Origin: Mycobacterium sp. IS-836
GTDB lineage: Bacteria > Actinomycetota > Actinomycetes > Mycobacteriales > Mycobacteriaceae
NCBI RefSeq assembly: GCF_001954275.1
Contig: NZ_MBEU01000037.1
Coordinates: 46,594 to 110,593 of the forward strand
Direction: 5' to 3'
Length of the DNA stretch: 64,000 nucleotides
Below the pieces are notes generated by a model. It ran no database searches. It had not been told where the DNA came from and worked only from the letters and a program-made list of their open reading frames with translations. Below, piece by piece: positions 7,946-16,996 of the stretch; the stretch's first letter is position 1, and the number at the start of each line of letters is the position of its first letter. A program made the position numbers and the translations under genes.

Positions 7946-8243
7946 GTTTCGACCTCCCTTTCGGTGGTTGCTGAGCTTGCGCCCATCTGGATGCGGATCG
8001 GCCTGATCAGCTGGCACGCACCGCGGCCTTCTTTGGCTCCTCGGTTTGTTAGCTGCCGGGCTAATCAACGCGTCCGCGTATATCGGCTTCCCGCGCCGCG
8101 GCCCGCCAAACGCGCCCACCGCATCGCGAACAATTTCGCCTGGTCGACCCGCAGGTGTCACGAGTCACTGGAGTCCCCCAACGAATCAAGTTGCGCGGCT
8201 AGCACTCCGGCGGACAAGCGGCGAAATTTATCCGCGGAGCCCT
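7946..8243. other. Gene-free intergenic stretch
   Basis: About 300 bp between the divergent CsbD-like gene and the Rossmann protein. It holds the CsbD ribosome site at its left end. I see no clear -35/-10 pair for CsbD and no credible ORF. Confidence 0.5.
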
Positions 8244-8268
8244 GTTTGAATGCCCTAATCCGGGGTAC
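8244..8268 (+). promoter_or_regulatory. SigF-like promoter, leaderless
   Basis: GTTT, 15-nt spacer, GGGTAC. The -10 box ends 5 nt before the GTG start at 8274, so transcription should begin at or beside the start codon. Confidence 0.65.
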
Positions 8269-8273
8269 AAGCC

Positions 8274-9077
8274 GTGAGCCAACGAAGGGGGTGTGAAACG
8301 ACCAACGTCGCCGTCATCGGAGCGACCGGCACGGCCGGGTCCCGCGTCACCGCCAGGCTGAAAGGCCGCGGTGTCGCGGTGATCGAGCTCGCCCGCGCCC
8401 ACGGCGTCGACCTGATCTCCGGGTGCGGTCTGGCCGAGGCGCTTGAGGGAGTCGACGTCGTCATCGACGTGTCCGATCCGGTGCCGGATGGCGATGACGG
8501 CGACATCATCGACGCCCTGGCGACCGCGTCGCACAACCTGATCGGTGCGTGCGCCTTGCAAGGAGTCCAGCGGCTGGTGGCGTTGACGCTTGCCGGCATC
8601 GACGACCCCACGCTCGATGCGTCCCCCTACTACGTGGCCAAACGCGCGGCCAAGGAGATCGTGCTGGACGGTCCAGTGCCGGCGACGATCGTGAAGTCCA
8701 CGCAGTACCACGAGTTCGCCACCCACCCAGCGGCCGTGAGCTGCGAGGACGACGAGGTGCTGGTCGAGGACTGGCTGATACAACCCATCGCCGCCGACAC
8801 CGTCGCCGATGTGCTGGTCGAGGCCGCTCTGGGTCAAACCCGCGCACCGCGAACCATCACCGGCCCGCAAGACATCCGACTTCCCGAACTCACGTCGAAA
8901 CTGCTCGCATCGCAGGGCGATGACCGTCCCGTGCGCACCGTGCAACCGGCCCTGACGGCCCTGGCCGGCGGCGCGTTGCTGGCACCGAACCACGCGATGG
9001 TTCTCGGCCCCGACATCGAAACGTGGCTGGACACGATGGCAACGGATGGCGCGGCGAAGGGTTCGGTCAACGCCTAG
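8274..9077 (+). CDS. NAD(P)-binding Rossmann protein (NmrA/atypical SDR-like)
   Basis: A 267-residue protein. NVAVIGATGTAGSRVTARL near residue 11 is the GxxGxxG dinucleotide motif of atypical short-chain dehydrogenases. SHNLIGACALQGVQRLVALTLAGID and YYVAKRAAKEIVL supply the Tyr-x-x-x-Lys pair. PATIVKSTQYHEFA and the C-terminal half fit NmrA/NAD-dependent epimerase-like proteins. Substrate unknown. The start is GTG 8274, with no Shine-Dalgarno but a SigF-like promoter directly in front, which argues for a leaderless mRNA. Confidence 0.82.
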   Translation: MSQRRGCETTNVAVIGATGTAGSRVTARLKGRGVAVIELARAHGVDLISGCGLAEALEGVDVVIDVSDPVPDGDDGDIIDALATASHNLIGACALQGVQRLVALTLAGIDDPTLDASPYYVAKRAAKEIVLDGPVPATIVKSTQYHEFATHPAAVSCEDDEVLVEDWLIQPIAADTVADVLVEAALGQTRAPRTITGPQDIRLPELTSKLLASQGDDRPVRTVQPALTALAGGALLAPNHAMVLGPDIETWLDTMATDGAAKGSVNA

Positions 9078-9399
9078 CGGAGCAAAACACTACAGCCGAT
9101 TCGGGTCACAGCTTTATTACGATCGAGATCACGATCCGCTAAGAAGACCGCGGTTTGTCTGAGAGTTTGGCCATTCGCTTAGCACATCAGCATCAATTTG
9201 TCCGTCTGATCCGTCTAATCACACAGCCGGGTGAAAGGAAGCGATCGGCGTTGATTGTGCGTCGACGTTGGGCCTACTCGCTTCGGCTACTTTGGATTTC
9301 GGGCCTCGGGAGCCCCGCGCGAAGCAACGAGAAATCGAAGCAACGAGAAATCGAAGCAACGAGAAATCAACGCGAGAATTCGAAGGACGATCACCGATC
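9078..9399. other. 322-bp intergenic region upstream of the hemophore-like gene
   Basis: Less GC-rich than its surroundings (for example the stretch around ACAGCTTTATTACGATC). It ends in three perfect 16-bp repeats. Short frames here lack ribosome sites and coding character. No SigF-like box is visible. Confidence 0.5.
9321..9368. repeat. Three perfect tandem copies of a 16-bp unit
   Basis: GAAGCAACGAGAAATC is repeated exactly at 9321-9336, 9337-9352 and 9353-9368, ending 31 bp before the ATG of the exported hemophore-like gene. It lies in the expected 5' UTR. Confidence 0.9.
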
Positions 9400-9846
9400 A
9401 TGAAAATCAGCAGTAATCTCACGCGCCGGGTCACGCGCCGGGTCACGCGCCTGGTCGCGCGCCGCAGAGCGGCCGGTATCAGCGCCGGCTGTCTGCTCGG
9501 GGGCGTGGCCGCGAGCATGGCCGCAAGTATCGCCGCCGCACCGTCGGCGGCCGCAGCGCCCGACTGCAGCCCCGCCGGCGTCAACGCCACGGTCTCCTCG
9601 GTCACGGACTCGGCCCAGCAATACCTGGCCGGGCATCCGGGCGCTAACCAGGTGGTCATGGCCGCTTACGGGCAGCCACGCGCGCAGGCCGCATCCAACC
9701 TGCGCAACTACTTCACCGCGCACCCGCAGGAGTACTACGACCTGCGCGGCATCCTGGCACCGATCGGCGACACCGAGCGCCAGTGCAGCGTGACGGCGCT
9801 ACCGCCGAATCTGGAGTCGGCCTATCAGGAGTTCATGGCCGGCTGA
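9400..9846 (+). CDS. Exported heme-binding (hemophore-like) protein
   Basis: A 148-residue protein with an Arg-rich N-region (TRRVTRRVTRLVARRR), a hydrophobic core and an Ala-rich cleavage region ending SAAAAPD at about residue 50. The mature part begins DCSPAGVNATVSSVTDSAQQYLAGHPGANQV and has a second Cys in ERQCSV near residue 128, matching the hemophore-related family of secreted mycobacterial proteins (Rv0203-like). The likely role is heme capture or transfer outside the membrane. ATG 9400 is chosen because the signal peptide starts there; the longer frame would translate the 16-bp repeats. The N-terminal Arg repeats come from a 12-bp DNA repeat (GGGTCACGCGCC). Confidence 0.82.
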   Translation: MKISSNLTRRVTRRVTRLVARRRAAGISAGCLLGGVAASMAASIAAAPSAAAAPDCSPAGVNATVSSVTDSAQQYLAGHPGANQVVMAAYGQPRAQAASNLRNYFTAHPQEYYDLRGILAPIGDTERQCSVTALPPNLESAYQEFMAG

Positions 9847-9856
9847 CGCTCCCAGA

Positions 9857-9889
9857 AACGACCCGCCACCACCCCTGTGGCGGGTCGTT
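9857..9889 (+). terminator. Strong hairpin terminator after the hemophore-like gene
   Basis: A 12-bp inverted repeat (AACGACCCGCCA / TGGCGGGTCGTT) with a 9-nt loop, 11 nt after the stop codon. Confidence 0.75.
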
Positions 9890-9913
9890 CTGCGTCACCG
9901 CTAAACCGACCCC

Positions 9914-9939
9914 GTGTGAACAGCTCGCCGGGTGGGTAA
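9914..9939 (+). promoter_or_regulatory. Possible SigF-like promoter of topoisomerase IB
   Basis: GTGT, 16-nt spacer, GGGTAA, about 45 nt before the ATG. One mismatch in the -35 box. Confidence 0.35.
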
Positions 9940-9983
9940 TTGTCCAGCCAGACAACGGGACTGGACGGCGACTGGAGGCCAGG

Positions 9984-11039
9984 ATGCGGCTGCGTCGCAG
10001 CGAGCTCAGTAAGCCGGGGATCACGCGTAAGCGCCGCGGCAAGGGTTTCGCCTACTTCGGGACGGATGGCGAGCCGCTGACTGACGAGCGCACCCTGCAG
10101 CGGATCAAAGACCTCGTGATCCCGCCGGCGTGGAAGAAAGTGTGGATCTCACCGCACCCCAATGGCCATATACAGGCCGTGGGCACCGACGCCGCCGGCC
10201 GCCGCCAGTATCTCTACCACACGGCCTGGCAGCAGGAACGTGCCGAGGAGAAGTTCGACCGCGTCCTGGAACTGTCCACGCAGTTGCCGGCCTGGCGCGA
10301 GCGTGTGGCCGCGGACCTCGCGGGTCGGGGGCTGACGCGTGAGCGGGTGCTGGCTCTCGCCCTGCGCCTGCTTGATCGTGGCTACTTTCGGGCCGGCGGC
10401 GAGCAGTACGCCGAGGAGCACGAGTCCTACGGGATCGCCACCCTGTTGTGCGAGCACGTGACGGTGCGTCGCGAGGCGGTCGAATTCGACTACCCCGCCA
10501 AAAGCGGGGTGCGGCGAACCCTGGAAATCGAGGACCCCGCGGTGGTCCGTGCGGTGCGGGCACTGACGCGCCGCACCGAGCGAACCGAGCGATTGCTGGT
10601 GTGCCGTAGCGCATCCGGATGGATAGACGTGCGCGCCGACGACCTCAACGCCCGGTTCAAGGAGCTCGTCGGCGACGAATACACCGTCAAGGATCTGCGG
10701 ACCTGGCATGGGACCGTACTGGCCGCCGCGGCGTTCGCCGACGCTGACCCTGCCGTCTCGCAGCGGGTGGCCAAGCGCGTCGAGGCCGCGGTCATGCGGG
10801 AGGTCGCCGAGGAACTGGGCAATACGCCGGCGGTTGCCCGCGGCTCCTATGTAGATCCGCGCGTCGTCACCGGCTACCGGCAGGGGCAGACCATCGCCGC
10901 GGCTGCCGGCCGCGCCGCTCGCGCCCGCCGACCCGAGGCGGTCCAGGAAATCCTGGAGCGGGCCACCCGCGCGCTGATTCGCCGAGTAGCCAAGGGCGAC
11001 AGCGCATCTGGTTTGGCGGCCCTGCCCAAGAGCGCGTGA
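9984..11039 (+). CDS. DNA topoisomerase IB (poxvirus-like)
   Basis: A 351-residue type IB topoisomerase, which relaxes supercoils through a 3'-phosphotyrosyl intermediate. The N-terminal domain (GITRKRRGKGFAYFGTDG ... IKDLVIPPAWKKVWISPHPNGHIQAVGTDAAGRRQYLYHTAW) is typical. The catalytic domain has LALRLLDRGYFRAGGEQYAEEHESYGIATLL, VKDLRTWHGTVLAA and the active-site Tyr289 in GSYVDPRVV. The ATG at 9984 has a GGAGG site 7 nt upstream; longer in-frame extensions run through the preceding terminator. Such enzymes are accessory to TopA and gyrase in mycobacteria. Its place among stress genes suggests chromatin or repair work under stress, which is inference. Confidence 0.92.
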   Translation: MRLRRSELSKPGITRKRRGKGFAYFGTDGEPLTDERTLQRIKDLVIPPAWKKVWISPHPNGHIQAVGTDAAGRRQYLYHTAWQQERAEEKFDRVLELSTQLPAWRERVAADLAGRGLTRERVLALALRLLDRGYFRAGGEQYAEEHESYGIATLLCEHVTVRREAVEFDYPAKSGVRRTLEIEDPAVVRAVRALTRRTERTERLLVCRSASGWIDVRADDLNARFKELVGDEYTVKDLRTWHGTVLAAAAFADADPAVSQRVAKRVEAAVMREVAEELGNTPAVARGSYVDPRVVTGYRQGQTIAAAAGRAARARRPEAVQEILERATRALIRRVAKGDSASGLAALPKSA

Positions 11040-11131
11040 GCTGGCGAGCCGCCACGCGATTCCACAACCGTTGTCGTAAAAAATCGGGTCGGCGACGCAT
11101 AACGACGAAAAATCCGGGTATGACGTGATCC

Positions 11132-12184
11132 GTGGGGAGTGTTAAAGCCGCGCGCTCGAACCGGACCGCGAATCAGACCGTCGTGGTGACTGGCGCCAGC
11201 GGGGGGATCGGGCGCGCCACCGCCACGGCATTCGGAGCGCGGGGCGCGCACGTCGGCCTGGTAGCCCGCGGCGAGAAAGGACTGAGCGCCGCGGCCCGCG
11301 ACGTCGAAGCCGCTGGCGGCAAAGCGTGTGTGATACCCACCGACGTCGCCGACCCGGAGCAGTGCGAGGCCGCCGCGGAGGAGGTCGAGCGGACCTTCGG
11401 GCCCATCGACGTCTGGGTGAACGTCGCATTCACTTCGGTTTTTGCCCCGTTCTGGGAAATCACGCCCGCGGAGTTCCGGCGCGTGACCGAGGTGACCTAC
11501 CTGGGCTTCGTGTACTGCACGATGGCCGCATTGAAGCGGATGAGGCCCCGCGACGCCGGCACCATCGTGCAGGTCGGGTCCGCCCTTGCCTATCGCGGCA
11601 TCCCGCTGCAAAGCGCCTACTGCGGTGCCAAGCACGCGACACAGGGCTTCAACGAGGCGCTGCGATGCGAGCTGCTGCACGAACACAGCAACGTCCGCGT
11701 CACCATGGTTCAGATGCCGGCGGTCAACACCCCGCAGTTCTCCTGGGTGCTGTCGCGCTTACCCAAGCAGGCGCAGCCGGTTCCGCCGATCTATCAGCCC
11801 GAAATCCCGGCGCAAGCCGTGCTCTACGCCGCGGACCATCCGCAACGACGCGAGTATTGGGTGGGCGGCAGCACCGTCGGAACCCTGGCCGCCAACGCGA
11901 TAGCGCCGGGCCTGCTAGACCGCTACCTCGCCCGCACCGGCTTCGACTCGCAGCAGACGGAGGATCCCCGACCGGCCGACCAGCCAGCCAACCTGTGGGA
12001 GCCCGCGGACGGCAGCGAAGGCCGGGACTACGGCGCACACGGCATTTTCGACGACACATCCACCAACCGCAGTTTCCAACTGTGGGGTTCCCAACACCAC
12101 GGCCTCCTCGGCGGTACCGCAACGGCGGCGTTTGCCGCCGCGGCCGGGGCGGCGGTGCGCCGGTTACGACGATGGCGTCGGTAA
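11132..12184 (+). CDS. SDR family oxidoreductase with C-terminal extension
   Basis: A 350-residue protein. The first ~260 residues are a classical short-chain dehydrogenase: VVVTGASGGIGRATATAFGARGAHVGLVARG binds the dinucleotide, NVAFTS replaces the usual NAG motif, IVQVGSALAYRG carries the catalytic Ser and SAYCGAKHA the Tyr-x-x-x-Lys. The last ~90 residues (LDRYLARTGFDSQQTEDPRPADQPANLW ... FAAAAGAAVRRLRRWRR) are an extension with a hydrophobic stretch and basic tail that may sit on the membrane. The start is GTG with a GGGTAT element 10 nt upstream, but no -35 box is visible. The pyruvate oxidase gene begins 60 nt downstream. Confidence 0.88.
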   Translation: MGSVKAARSNRTANQTVVVTGASGGIGRATATAFGARGAHVGLVARGEKGLSAAARDVEAAGGKACVIPTDVADPEQCEAAAEEVERTFGPIDVWVNVAFTSVFAPFWEITPAEFRRVTEVTYLGFVYCTMAALKRMRPRDAGTIVQVGSALAYRGIPLQSAYCGAKHATQGFNEALRCELLHEHSNVRVTMVQMPAVNTPQFSWVLSRLPKQAQPVPPIYQPEIPAQAVLYAADHPQRREYWVGGSTVGTLAANAIAPGLLDRYLARTGFDSQQTEDPRPADQPANLWEPADGSEGRDYGAHGIFDDTSTNRSFQLWGSQHHGLLGGTATAAFAAAAGAAVRRLRRWRR

Positions 12185-12221
12185 CCGGGCATACGCGGGT
12201 CCGAAATCTGAACTCTGCTGT

Positions 12222-12239
12222 CTAGGAGGGCTAGGAGGG
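12222..12239 (+). repeat. Duplicated Shine-Dalgarno (9-bp tandem repeat)
   Basis: CTAGGAGGG occurs twice in direct succession immediately before the pyruvate oxidase ATG. The second copy has optimal spacing; the first would be a standby ribosome site. Confidence 0.8.
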
Positions 12240-12244
12240 AAACT

Positions 12245-14038
12245 ATGTCCAAGCAAGAGGTCGGCGACTACCTGTTGGAACGGTTGCGGGCGTGGGGTGT
12301 TGAGCACGTCTTCGCCTATCCAGGGGACGGCATCAACGGAATCCTCGCCGCGTGGGGCCGAGCCGACAACAAGCCGATGTTCATCCAGTCGCGCCACGAG
12401 GAGATGAGCGCTTTCGAAGCAGTCGGGTACGCGAAGTTCACCGGCCGTGTCGGCGTGTGCATGGCCACGTCGGGGCCCGGCGCGATCCATCTGCTCAACG
12501 GCCTCTACGACGCCAAACTCGACCACGTTCCGGTGGTCGCCATCGTCGGGCAGACCAACCGCAGCGCCATGGGCGGGTCCTACCAACAGGAGGTCGACCT
12601 GCTCAGCCTGTACAAAGACGTCGCCAGCGACTACGTCCAAATGGTCACCGTGCCAGAACAATTGCCCAACGTCCTGGACCGCGCCATCCGGGTCGCGCTG
12701 ACCGAGCGCACCACGACCGCGCTGATCATCCCGGCCGATGTGCAGGAACTCGAATATTCGCCACCCAGCCACGCCTTCAAGATGGTGCCCTCGAGTTTGG
12801 GCATCGAATGGCCGGCCATCTCCCCCGACGACGAGGCCATCACACGCGCGGCCGAGGTTCTCAACGAGGGCACGAAGGTCGCCATGCTGGTTGGCCAGGG
12901 CGCGCGCGAGGCGCGGGACGAGCTCGTCGAAGTAGCCGAGCTACTCGGCGCCGGCGCGGCCAAGGCGCTACTGGGCAAGGATGTGCTTCCCGACGACTTA
13001 CCTTGGGTCACAGGGGCTATCGGATTGCTCGGCACCCGCCCCAGCTACGAGCTCATGCGCGACTGCGATGCGTTGCTGACCGTGGGATCCAGCTTCCCTT
13101 ACACCCAATTCATGCCCCAGTTCGGGCAAGCCAAAGCGGTGCAGATCGACGTCGACGGCCGGATGATCGGGATGCGCTACCCGTATTCGATCAACATCGT
13201 CGCCGACGCGAAGTCCGCACTGCGGGCGCTGATTCCCAAGCTGCGGCGCAAGGAGGACCGGTCCTGGCGCGAGGGCATCGAGGCGAACGTGACCCGGTGG
13301 TGGGAAACCATGGACATGGAGGCCAAGGTCGGCGCACACCCGATCAACCCGCTGCGGCTTTTCTCGGAGCTCTCCCCGCAGCTGCCCGACAACGTCATCG
13401 TCTCAGCCGATTCCGGCTCCGCGGCCAACTGGTATGCGCGAAACCTGAGGTTCCGCGGGAACATGCGGGGTTCGCTCTCGGGCAACCTCGCCACAATGGG
13501 CCCCGGTGTCCCGTACGCGATCGGCGCGAAATTCGCTCACCCAGACCGGCCGGTCATCGCGTTCGCCGGGGACGGCGCCATGCAGATGAACGGAATGGCC
13601 GAACTGATCACGATCAAACGGTACTGGCACGAGTGGGACGATCCACGCCTGATCGTCGCGGTCCTGCACAACAATGACCTCAACCAGGTCACCTGGGAAA
13701 TGCGTGCCATGGCCGGCGCACCGAAATTCGTTGAGTCCCAAGCGCTTCCCGATGTCGATTTCGCGGCGTTTGCGGCCAGCCTCGGTCTCAACGCCTTGTC
13801 CGTCAAGGACCCCGAGGAACTCGGCGACGCGTGGCGGGAGGCGCTCTCGGCCGACCGTCCGACCGTGCTGGACGTCTTTACCGACCCCGACATGCCGCCG
13901 ATCCCGCCGCACGCCACCTGGGAACAGTTCAAGGCGGCCAGCGCCGCGGTGCTCGGTGGTGACGAAGACCGCAAGGGCTTCGTTAAGGTGGGCCTCAAAG
14001 CCAAGGCTCAAGAGTTCCTGCCGCACAAGAAGAGTTGA
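12245..14038 (+). CDS. poxB: Thiamine-diphosphate pyruvate oxidase-type enzyme
   Basis: A 597-residue ThDP-dependent enzyme of the POX/acetolactate synthase superfamily. The Pyr domain contains the catalytic Glu in MFIQSRHEEMSAFEAVGYAKFTG. The central FAD-type domain begins near residue 195. The PP domain has the ThDP motif GDGAMQMNGMAELITIKRYW ending in VLHNNDLNQVTWEM. It most resembles pyruvate oxidase/dehydrogenase (quinone) or pyruvate decarboxylase-like proteins, which turn pyruvate into acetate or an active aldehyde plus CO2. It is followed after 3 nt by the FAD/Fe-S D-lactate-dehydrogenase-type gene, so the pair could take D-lactate to pyruvate to acetate with electrons to the quinone pool. 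Indole-pyruvate or oxalyl-CoA substrates are not excluded. Confidence 0.85.
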   Translation: MSKQEVGDYLLERLRAWGVEHVFAYPGDGINGILAAWGRADNKPMFIQSRHEEMSAFEAVGYAKFTGRVGVCMATSGPGAIHLLNGLYDAKLDHVPVVAIVGQTNRSAMGGSYQQEVDLLSLYKDVASDYVQMVTVPEQLPNVLDRAIRVALTERTTTALIIPADVQELEYSPPSHAFKMVPSSLGIEWPAISPDDEAITRAAEVLNEGTKVAMLVGQGAREARDELVEVAELLGAGAAKALLGKDVLPDDLPWVTGAIGLLGTRPSYELMRDCDALLTVGSSFPYTQFMPQFGQAKAVQIDVDGRMIGMRYPYSINIVADAKSALRALIPKLRRKEDRSWREGIEANVTRWWETMDMEAKVGAHPINPLRLFSELSPQLPDNVIVSADSGSAANWYARNLRFRGNMRGSLSGNLATMGPGVPYAIGAKFAHPDRPVIAFAGDGAMQMNGMAELITIKRYWHEWDDPRLIVAVLHNNDLNQVTWEMRAMAGAPKFVESQALPDVDFAAFAASLGLNALSVKDPEELGDAWREALSADRPTVLDVFTDPDMPPIPPHATWEQFKAASAAVLGGDEDRKGFVKVGLKAKAQEFLPHKKS

Positions 14039-14041
14039 CCC

Positions 14042-16996
14042 GTGAAGAGCCGCACGCCGACGCTGTTCGAAGCGGTGGCCGCCGACCTCCGCGCCGAGGT
14101 TGACGGGGAAATCCGGTTCGATCCCGGCTCACGTGCGGCCTACTCCACCGATGCGTCCAATTACCGGCAGGTGCCCATCGGCGTGGTGGTGCCGCGCACG
14201 GTGGAGGCCGGAGCTAAGACCATCGACGTGTGCCGCCGCCACAACCTGCCCGTGTTGTCCCGTGGCGGCGGCACCAGCCTGGCCGGGCAATGCTGTAACG
14301 CGGCGGTGGTCATCGACTGGACCAAGTACTGCACCCGGATCGGCTCCGTGGACACCGAGGCGGGAATCGCGGTGGTGGAGCCGGGCATCAAGCTCGATGT
14401 GCTGAACGACCAGCTGGAGTCATCGGGGTGGATGGTGGGCCCCAAACCGTCCACCCATGTCAGCTGCGCGATCGGCGGCATGATCGGCAACAACTCCTGC
14501 GGTTCCACCGCCCAGGAGTACGGCAAGATGGTCGATTCGGTGCGCCGCCTCGAGGTGGTGACCTACGACGGGCTCCGGATGTGGGTTGGTCAGACGGACG
14601 ACGACGAGTACAACCGGATACTCGATGCGGGCGGCCGGCGCGCGGAGATCTATCGCGGACTCAAGGCGCTCGCCGAAAGATATGCCGACGACATCCGGTC
14701 GCGCTATCCCAAAATCCCGAGGCGGGTTTCGGGGTACAACCTGGATTCGTTGTTGCCGGAGAACGGCTTTCACGTCGCCAAGGCACTGGTCGGCTCGGAG
14801 AGCACCCTGGTCACGGTACTGCGGGCGGAGCTGCAGCTGGTTCGCATACCGCCGGCCGACGCGCTGGTGGTCATGGGCTTCGACGACGTCGCCTCGGCCG
14901 CCGACGCGGTCCCGGCCGTGCTCGAGCATGGCCCGGCGGCCCTGGAGGGCCTGGATCATCGGCTGGTCGAACTCGAGCACTCACAGAAGCTGGCCGAGCA
15001 GGCGCTGCGCCAGCTGCCCGACGGCAACGCCTGGCTGATGGTGCAGATCAACGGTGACAACCAGGACGATGCCGACCGCAAGGCCAAGTCGATGATCGAC
15101 GCTTTGCACAAAGTGCCGCACAAGGGCGTCACCGTCCTCGACGACCCGACCCGCAAGAAGGAAGTCTGGGCCGCCCGGGAGGCCGGGCTGGGTGCCACCG
15201 CGTATCCGCCCAACGAACCCGAGACCCACGAGGGATGGGAAGACGCCGCGGTGCCGCCGGACCGGCTGGGTGATTACCTGCGGGATTTCCGCGAGCTGCT
15301 CGAGCGCTACGACTACGCAACCGCCTCGCTGTATGGCCATTTCGGCCAGGGCTGCGTGCACACCCGCATCCCCTTCGTGTTGCGCACCGCGGCGGGCATC
15401 GCCAAATACCGTTCCTTCGTGGAAGATTCGGCGCGGCTGGTCGTGAAATACGGCGGCTCGCTGTCGGGCGAACACGGCGACGGCCAATCGCGCGGCGAGC
15501 TGTTGCCGATGATGTTCGGCGAGCGCGTGGTGACCGCGTTCGAGCAGACCAAGGCCCTGTTCGATCCGGACAACCGGATGAACCCGGGCAAGGTCGTGCA
15601 CCCGTACAAACTCGACGAAAACCTGCGCTTCGGCGTCGATTACCGCCCCGCCGAGCCGGATGTCATGTTCGCCTACCCTGACGACGACCACCGCTTCTCG
15701 CGCGCCGCCGCGCGCTGCGTGGGCGTCGGCAAGTGCCGCGGCCACGAATCGGGCGTGATGTGCCCCAGCTACCGCGCGACCCAGGAGGAGGAGCACGCCA
15801 CCCGGGGCCGGGCCCGGCTGCTGTTCGAGATGGTGCAGGGCATGGACGGCGGGGGCACAGCGGGAAGGGGAGTCATCACCGACGGCTGGCGCTCCACCGC
15901 GGTGCACGACGCGCTCGATCTATGCCTGGCCTGCAAGGGTTGTCGCAGCGACTGTCCGGTCGACGTCGACATGGCCACCTACAAGGCGGAGTTCCTGTTC
16001 CATCACTACCGGCGTCGGCTGCGGCCGATGGCGCACTACTCGATGGGCTGGATCCCGCTGTGGGCCCGGCTGGCCGCGACCGCGCCGGGCCCGCTCAATG
16101 CCGTGACACACGCGCGCGGGCTCTCGACGCTGGTCAAGAAGGCCGGCGGAATCGACCCGCATCGCGAGCTGCCGCGCTTCGCCGACGAGAGGTTCACCCG
16201 TTGGTTCTCCCGCCGCCGACGGGACGCCGGTGAGCCGCCACGCGGACGGGTGGTGCTCTGGCCGGACAGCTTCGTCAATAACTTCGAACCCGAGGTGGGA
16301 CAAGCCGCCGTCGCCGTGCTGGAATCGGCGGGCTTCGCCGTCGACGTTCCGCAACGAACCGTCTGCTGCGGGCTGACCTGGATCTCGACGGGTCAGCTGA
16401 AGGTCGCCAAACGCGTTCTGCGCCGGACCCTTACGGCGCTGCGCCCGGCGCTGCGGACGAGCACGCCGGTGGTGGTGCTGGAACCCAGCTGCGCCGCGGT
16501 GTTCCGCTCCGACCTGCCCGAACTCCTTTTCGGCGACGAGGATGCGCACCGGCTGGCCAAGCAAACCTATACTCTCGGTGAGCTTTTGGCCCGCAAGGCG
16601 CCGGACTGGGAGCCACCCCAGATCGGCGCCCAGGCGGTGGTTCAGCAGCACTGCCATCAGCACGCGATATTGGGTTACAGCCACGACAAGCAGCTGCTCG
16701 TCGATGCCGGAGTGGACACCGACGTGCTCGACGCCGGATGTTGCGGTCTAGCGGGCAATTTCGGCTTCGAAAAAGGCCACTACGACGTGTCGGTAGCGTG
16801 CGCCGAAGACAAACTGATGCCCGCGCTGCGCGAAGCCGATCCCGAAGCACTGGTGCTGGCCGACGGGTTCAGTTGCCGCACCCAGATTCGCGAACTCTCC
16901 TCTGACCATAAGCCGATGCACCTCGCGCAGGTCATCGCCGCGGCGCTAGCCGCTCACGAGAGCGGCCCGCGCGCTACGCAAATCGTCAACGAATAG
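14042..16996 (+). CDS. FAD-binding and Fe-S-binding oxidoreductase (D-lactate dehydrogenase type)
   Basis: At 984 residues it fuses a GlcD-like FAD domain to a GlpC-like iron-sulfur domain. The FAD part (about 40-560) has VLSRGGGTSLAGQCCN, CAIGGMIGNNSCGST, LYGHFGQGCVHTRIPF and GGSLSGEHGDGQSRGELLP. The Fe-S part has CVGVGKCRG...GVMCPSYRAT, then LCLACKGCRSDCPVDVD (a 4Fe-4S set), and two CCG-domain cores, TVCCGLTWISTGQ and GCCGLAGNFGFEKGHY. This architecture oxidises D-2-hydroxyacids, usually D-lactate, and passes electrons to quinone. GTG start, 3 nt after the pyruvate oxidase stop, so they are one operon. The last 51 bp overlap the convergent udgX gene. Confidence 0.92.
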   Translation: MKSRTPTLFEAVAADLRAEVDGEIRFDPGSRAAYSTDASNYRQVPIGVVVPRTVEAGAKTIDVCRRHNLPVLSRGGGTSLAGQCCNAAVVIDWTKYCTRIGSVDTEAGIAVVEPGIKLDVLNDQLESSGWMVGPKPSTHVSCAIGGMIGNNSCGSTAQEYGKMVDSVRRLEVVTYDGLRMWVGQTDDDEYNRILDAGGRRAEIYRGLKALAERYADDIRSRYPKIPRRVSGYNLDSLLPENGFHVAKALVGSESTLVTVLRAELQLVRIPPADALVVMGFDDVASAADAVPAVLEHGPAALEGLDHRLVELEHSQKLAEQALRQLPDGNAWLMVQINGDNQDDADRKAKSMIDALHKVPHKGVTVLDDPTRKKEVWAAREAGLGATAYPPNEPETHEGWEDAAVPPDRLGDYLRDFRELLERYDYATASLYGHFGQGCVHTRIPFVLRTAAGIAKYRSFVEDSARLVVKYGGSLSGEHGDGQSRGELLPMMFGERVVTAFEQTKALFDPDNRMNPGKVVHPYKLDENLRFGVDYRPAEPDVMFAYPDDDHRFSRAAARCVGVGKCRGHESGVMCPSYRATQEEEHATRGRARLLFEMVQGMDGGGTAGRGVITDGWRSTAVHDALDLCLACKGCRSDCPVDVDMATYKAEFLFHHYRRRLRPMAHYSMGWIPLWARLAATAPGPLNAVTHARGLSTLVKKAGGIDPHRELPRFADERFTRWFSRRRRDAGEPPRGRVVLWPDSFVNNFEPEVGQAAVAVLESAGFAVDVPQRTVCCGLTWISTGQLKVAKRVLRRTLTALRPALRTSTPVVVLEPSCAAVFRSDLPELLFGDEDAHRLAKQTYTLGELLARKAPDWEPPQIGAQAVVQQHCHQHAILGYSHDKQLLVDAGVDTDVLDAGCCGLAGNFGFEKGHYDVSVACAEDKLMPALREADPEALVLADGFSCRTQIRELSSDHKPMHLAQVIAAALAAHESGPRATQIVNE

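Noticed and set aside
9321..9368. CRISPR array
   Set aside because: The units are directly adjacent without spacers and too short.
9155..9399. Reading frames across the 16-bp triple repeat
   Set aside because: No ribosome site, no family resemblance, and the repeat period is not a multiple of three.
11116..11121. SigF-like promoter for the SDR at 11132
   Set aside because: GGGTAT is present, but no GTTT-like box exists 14-17 nt upstream.
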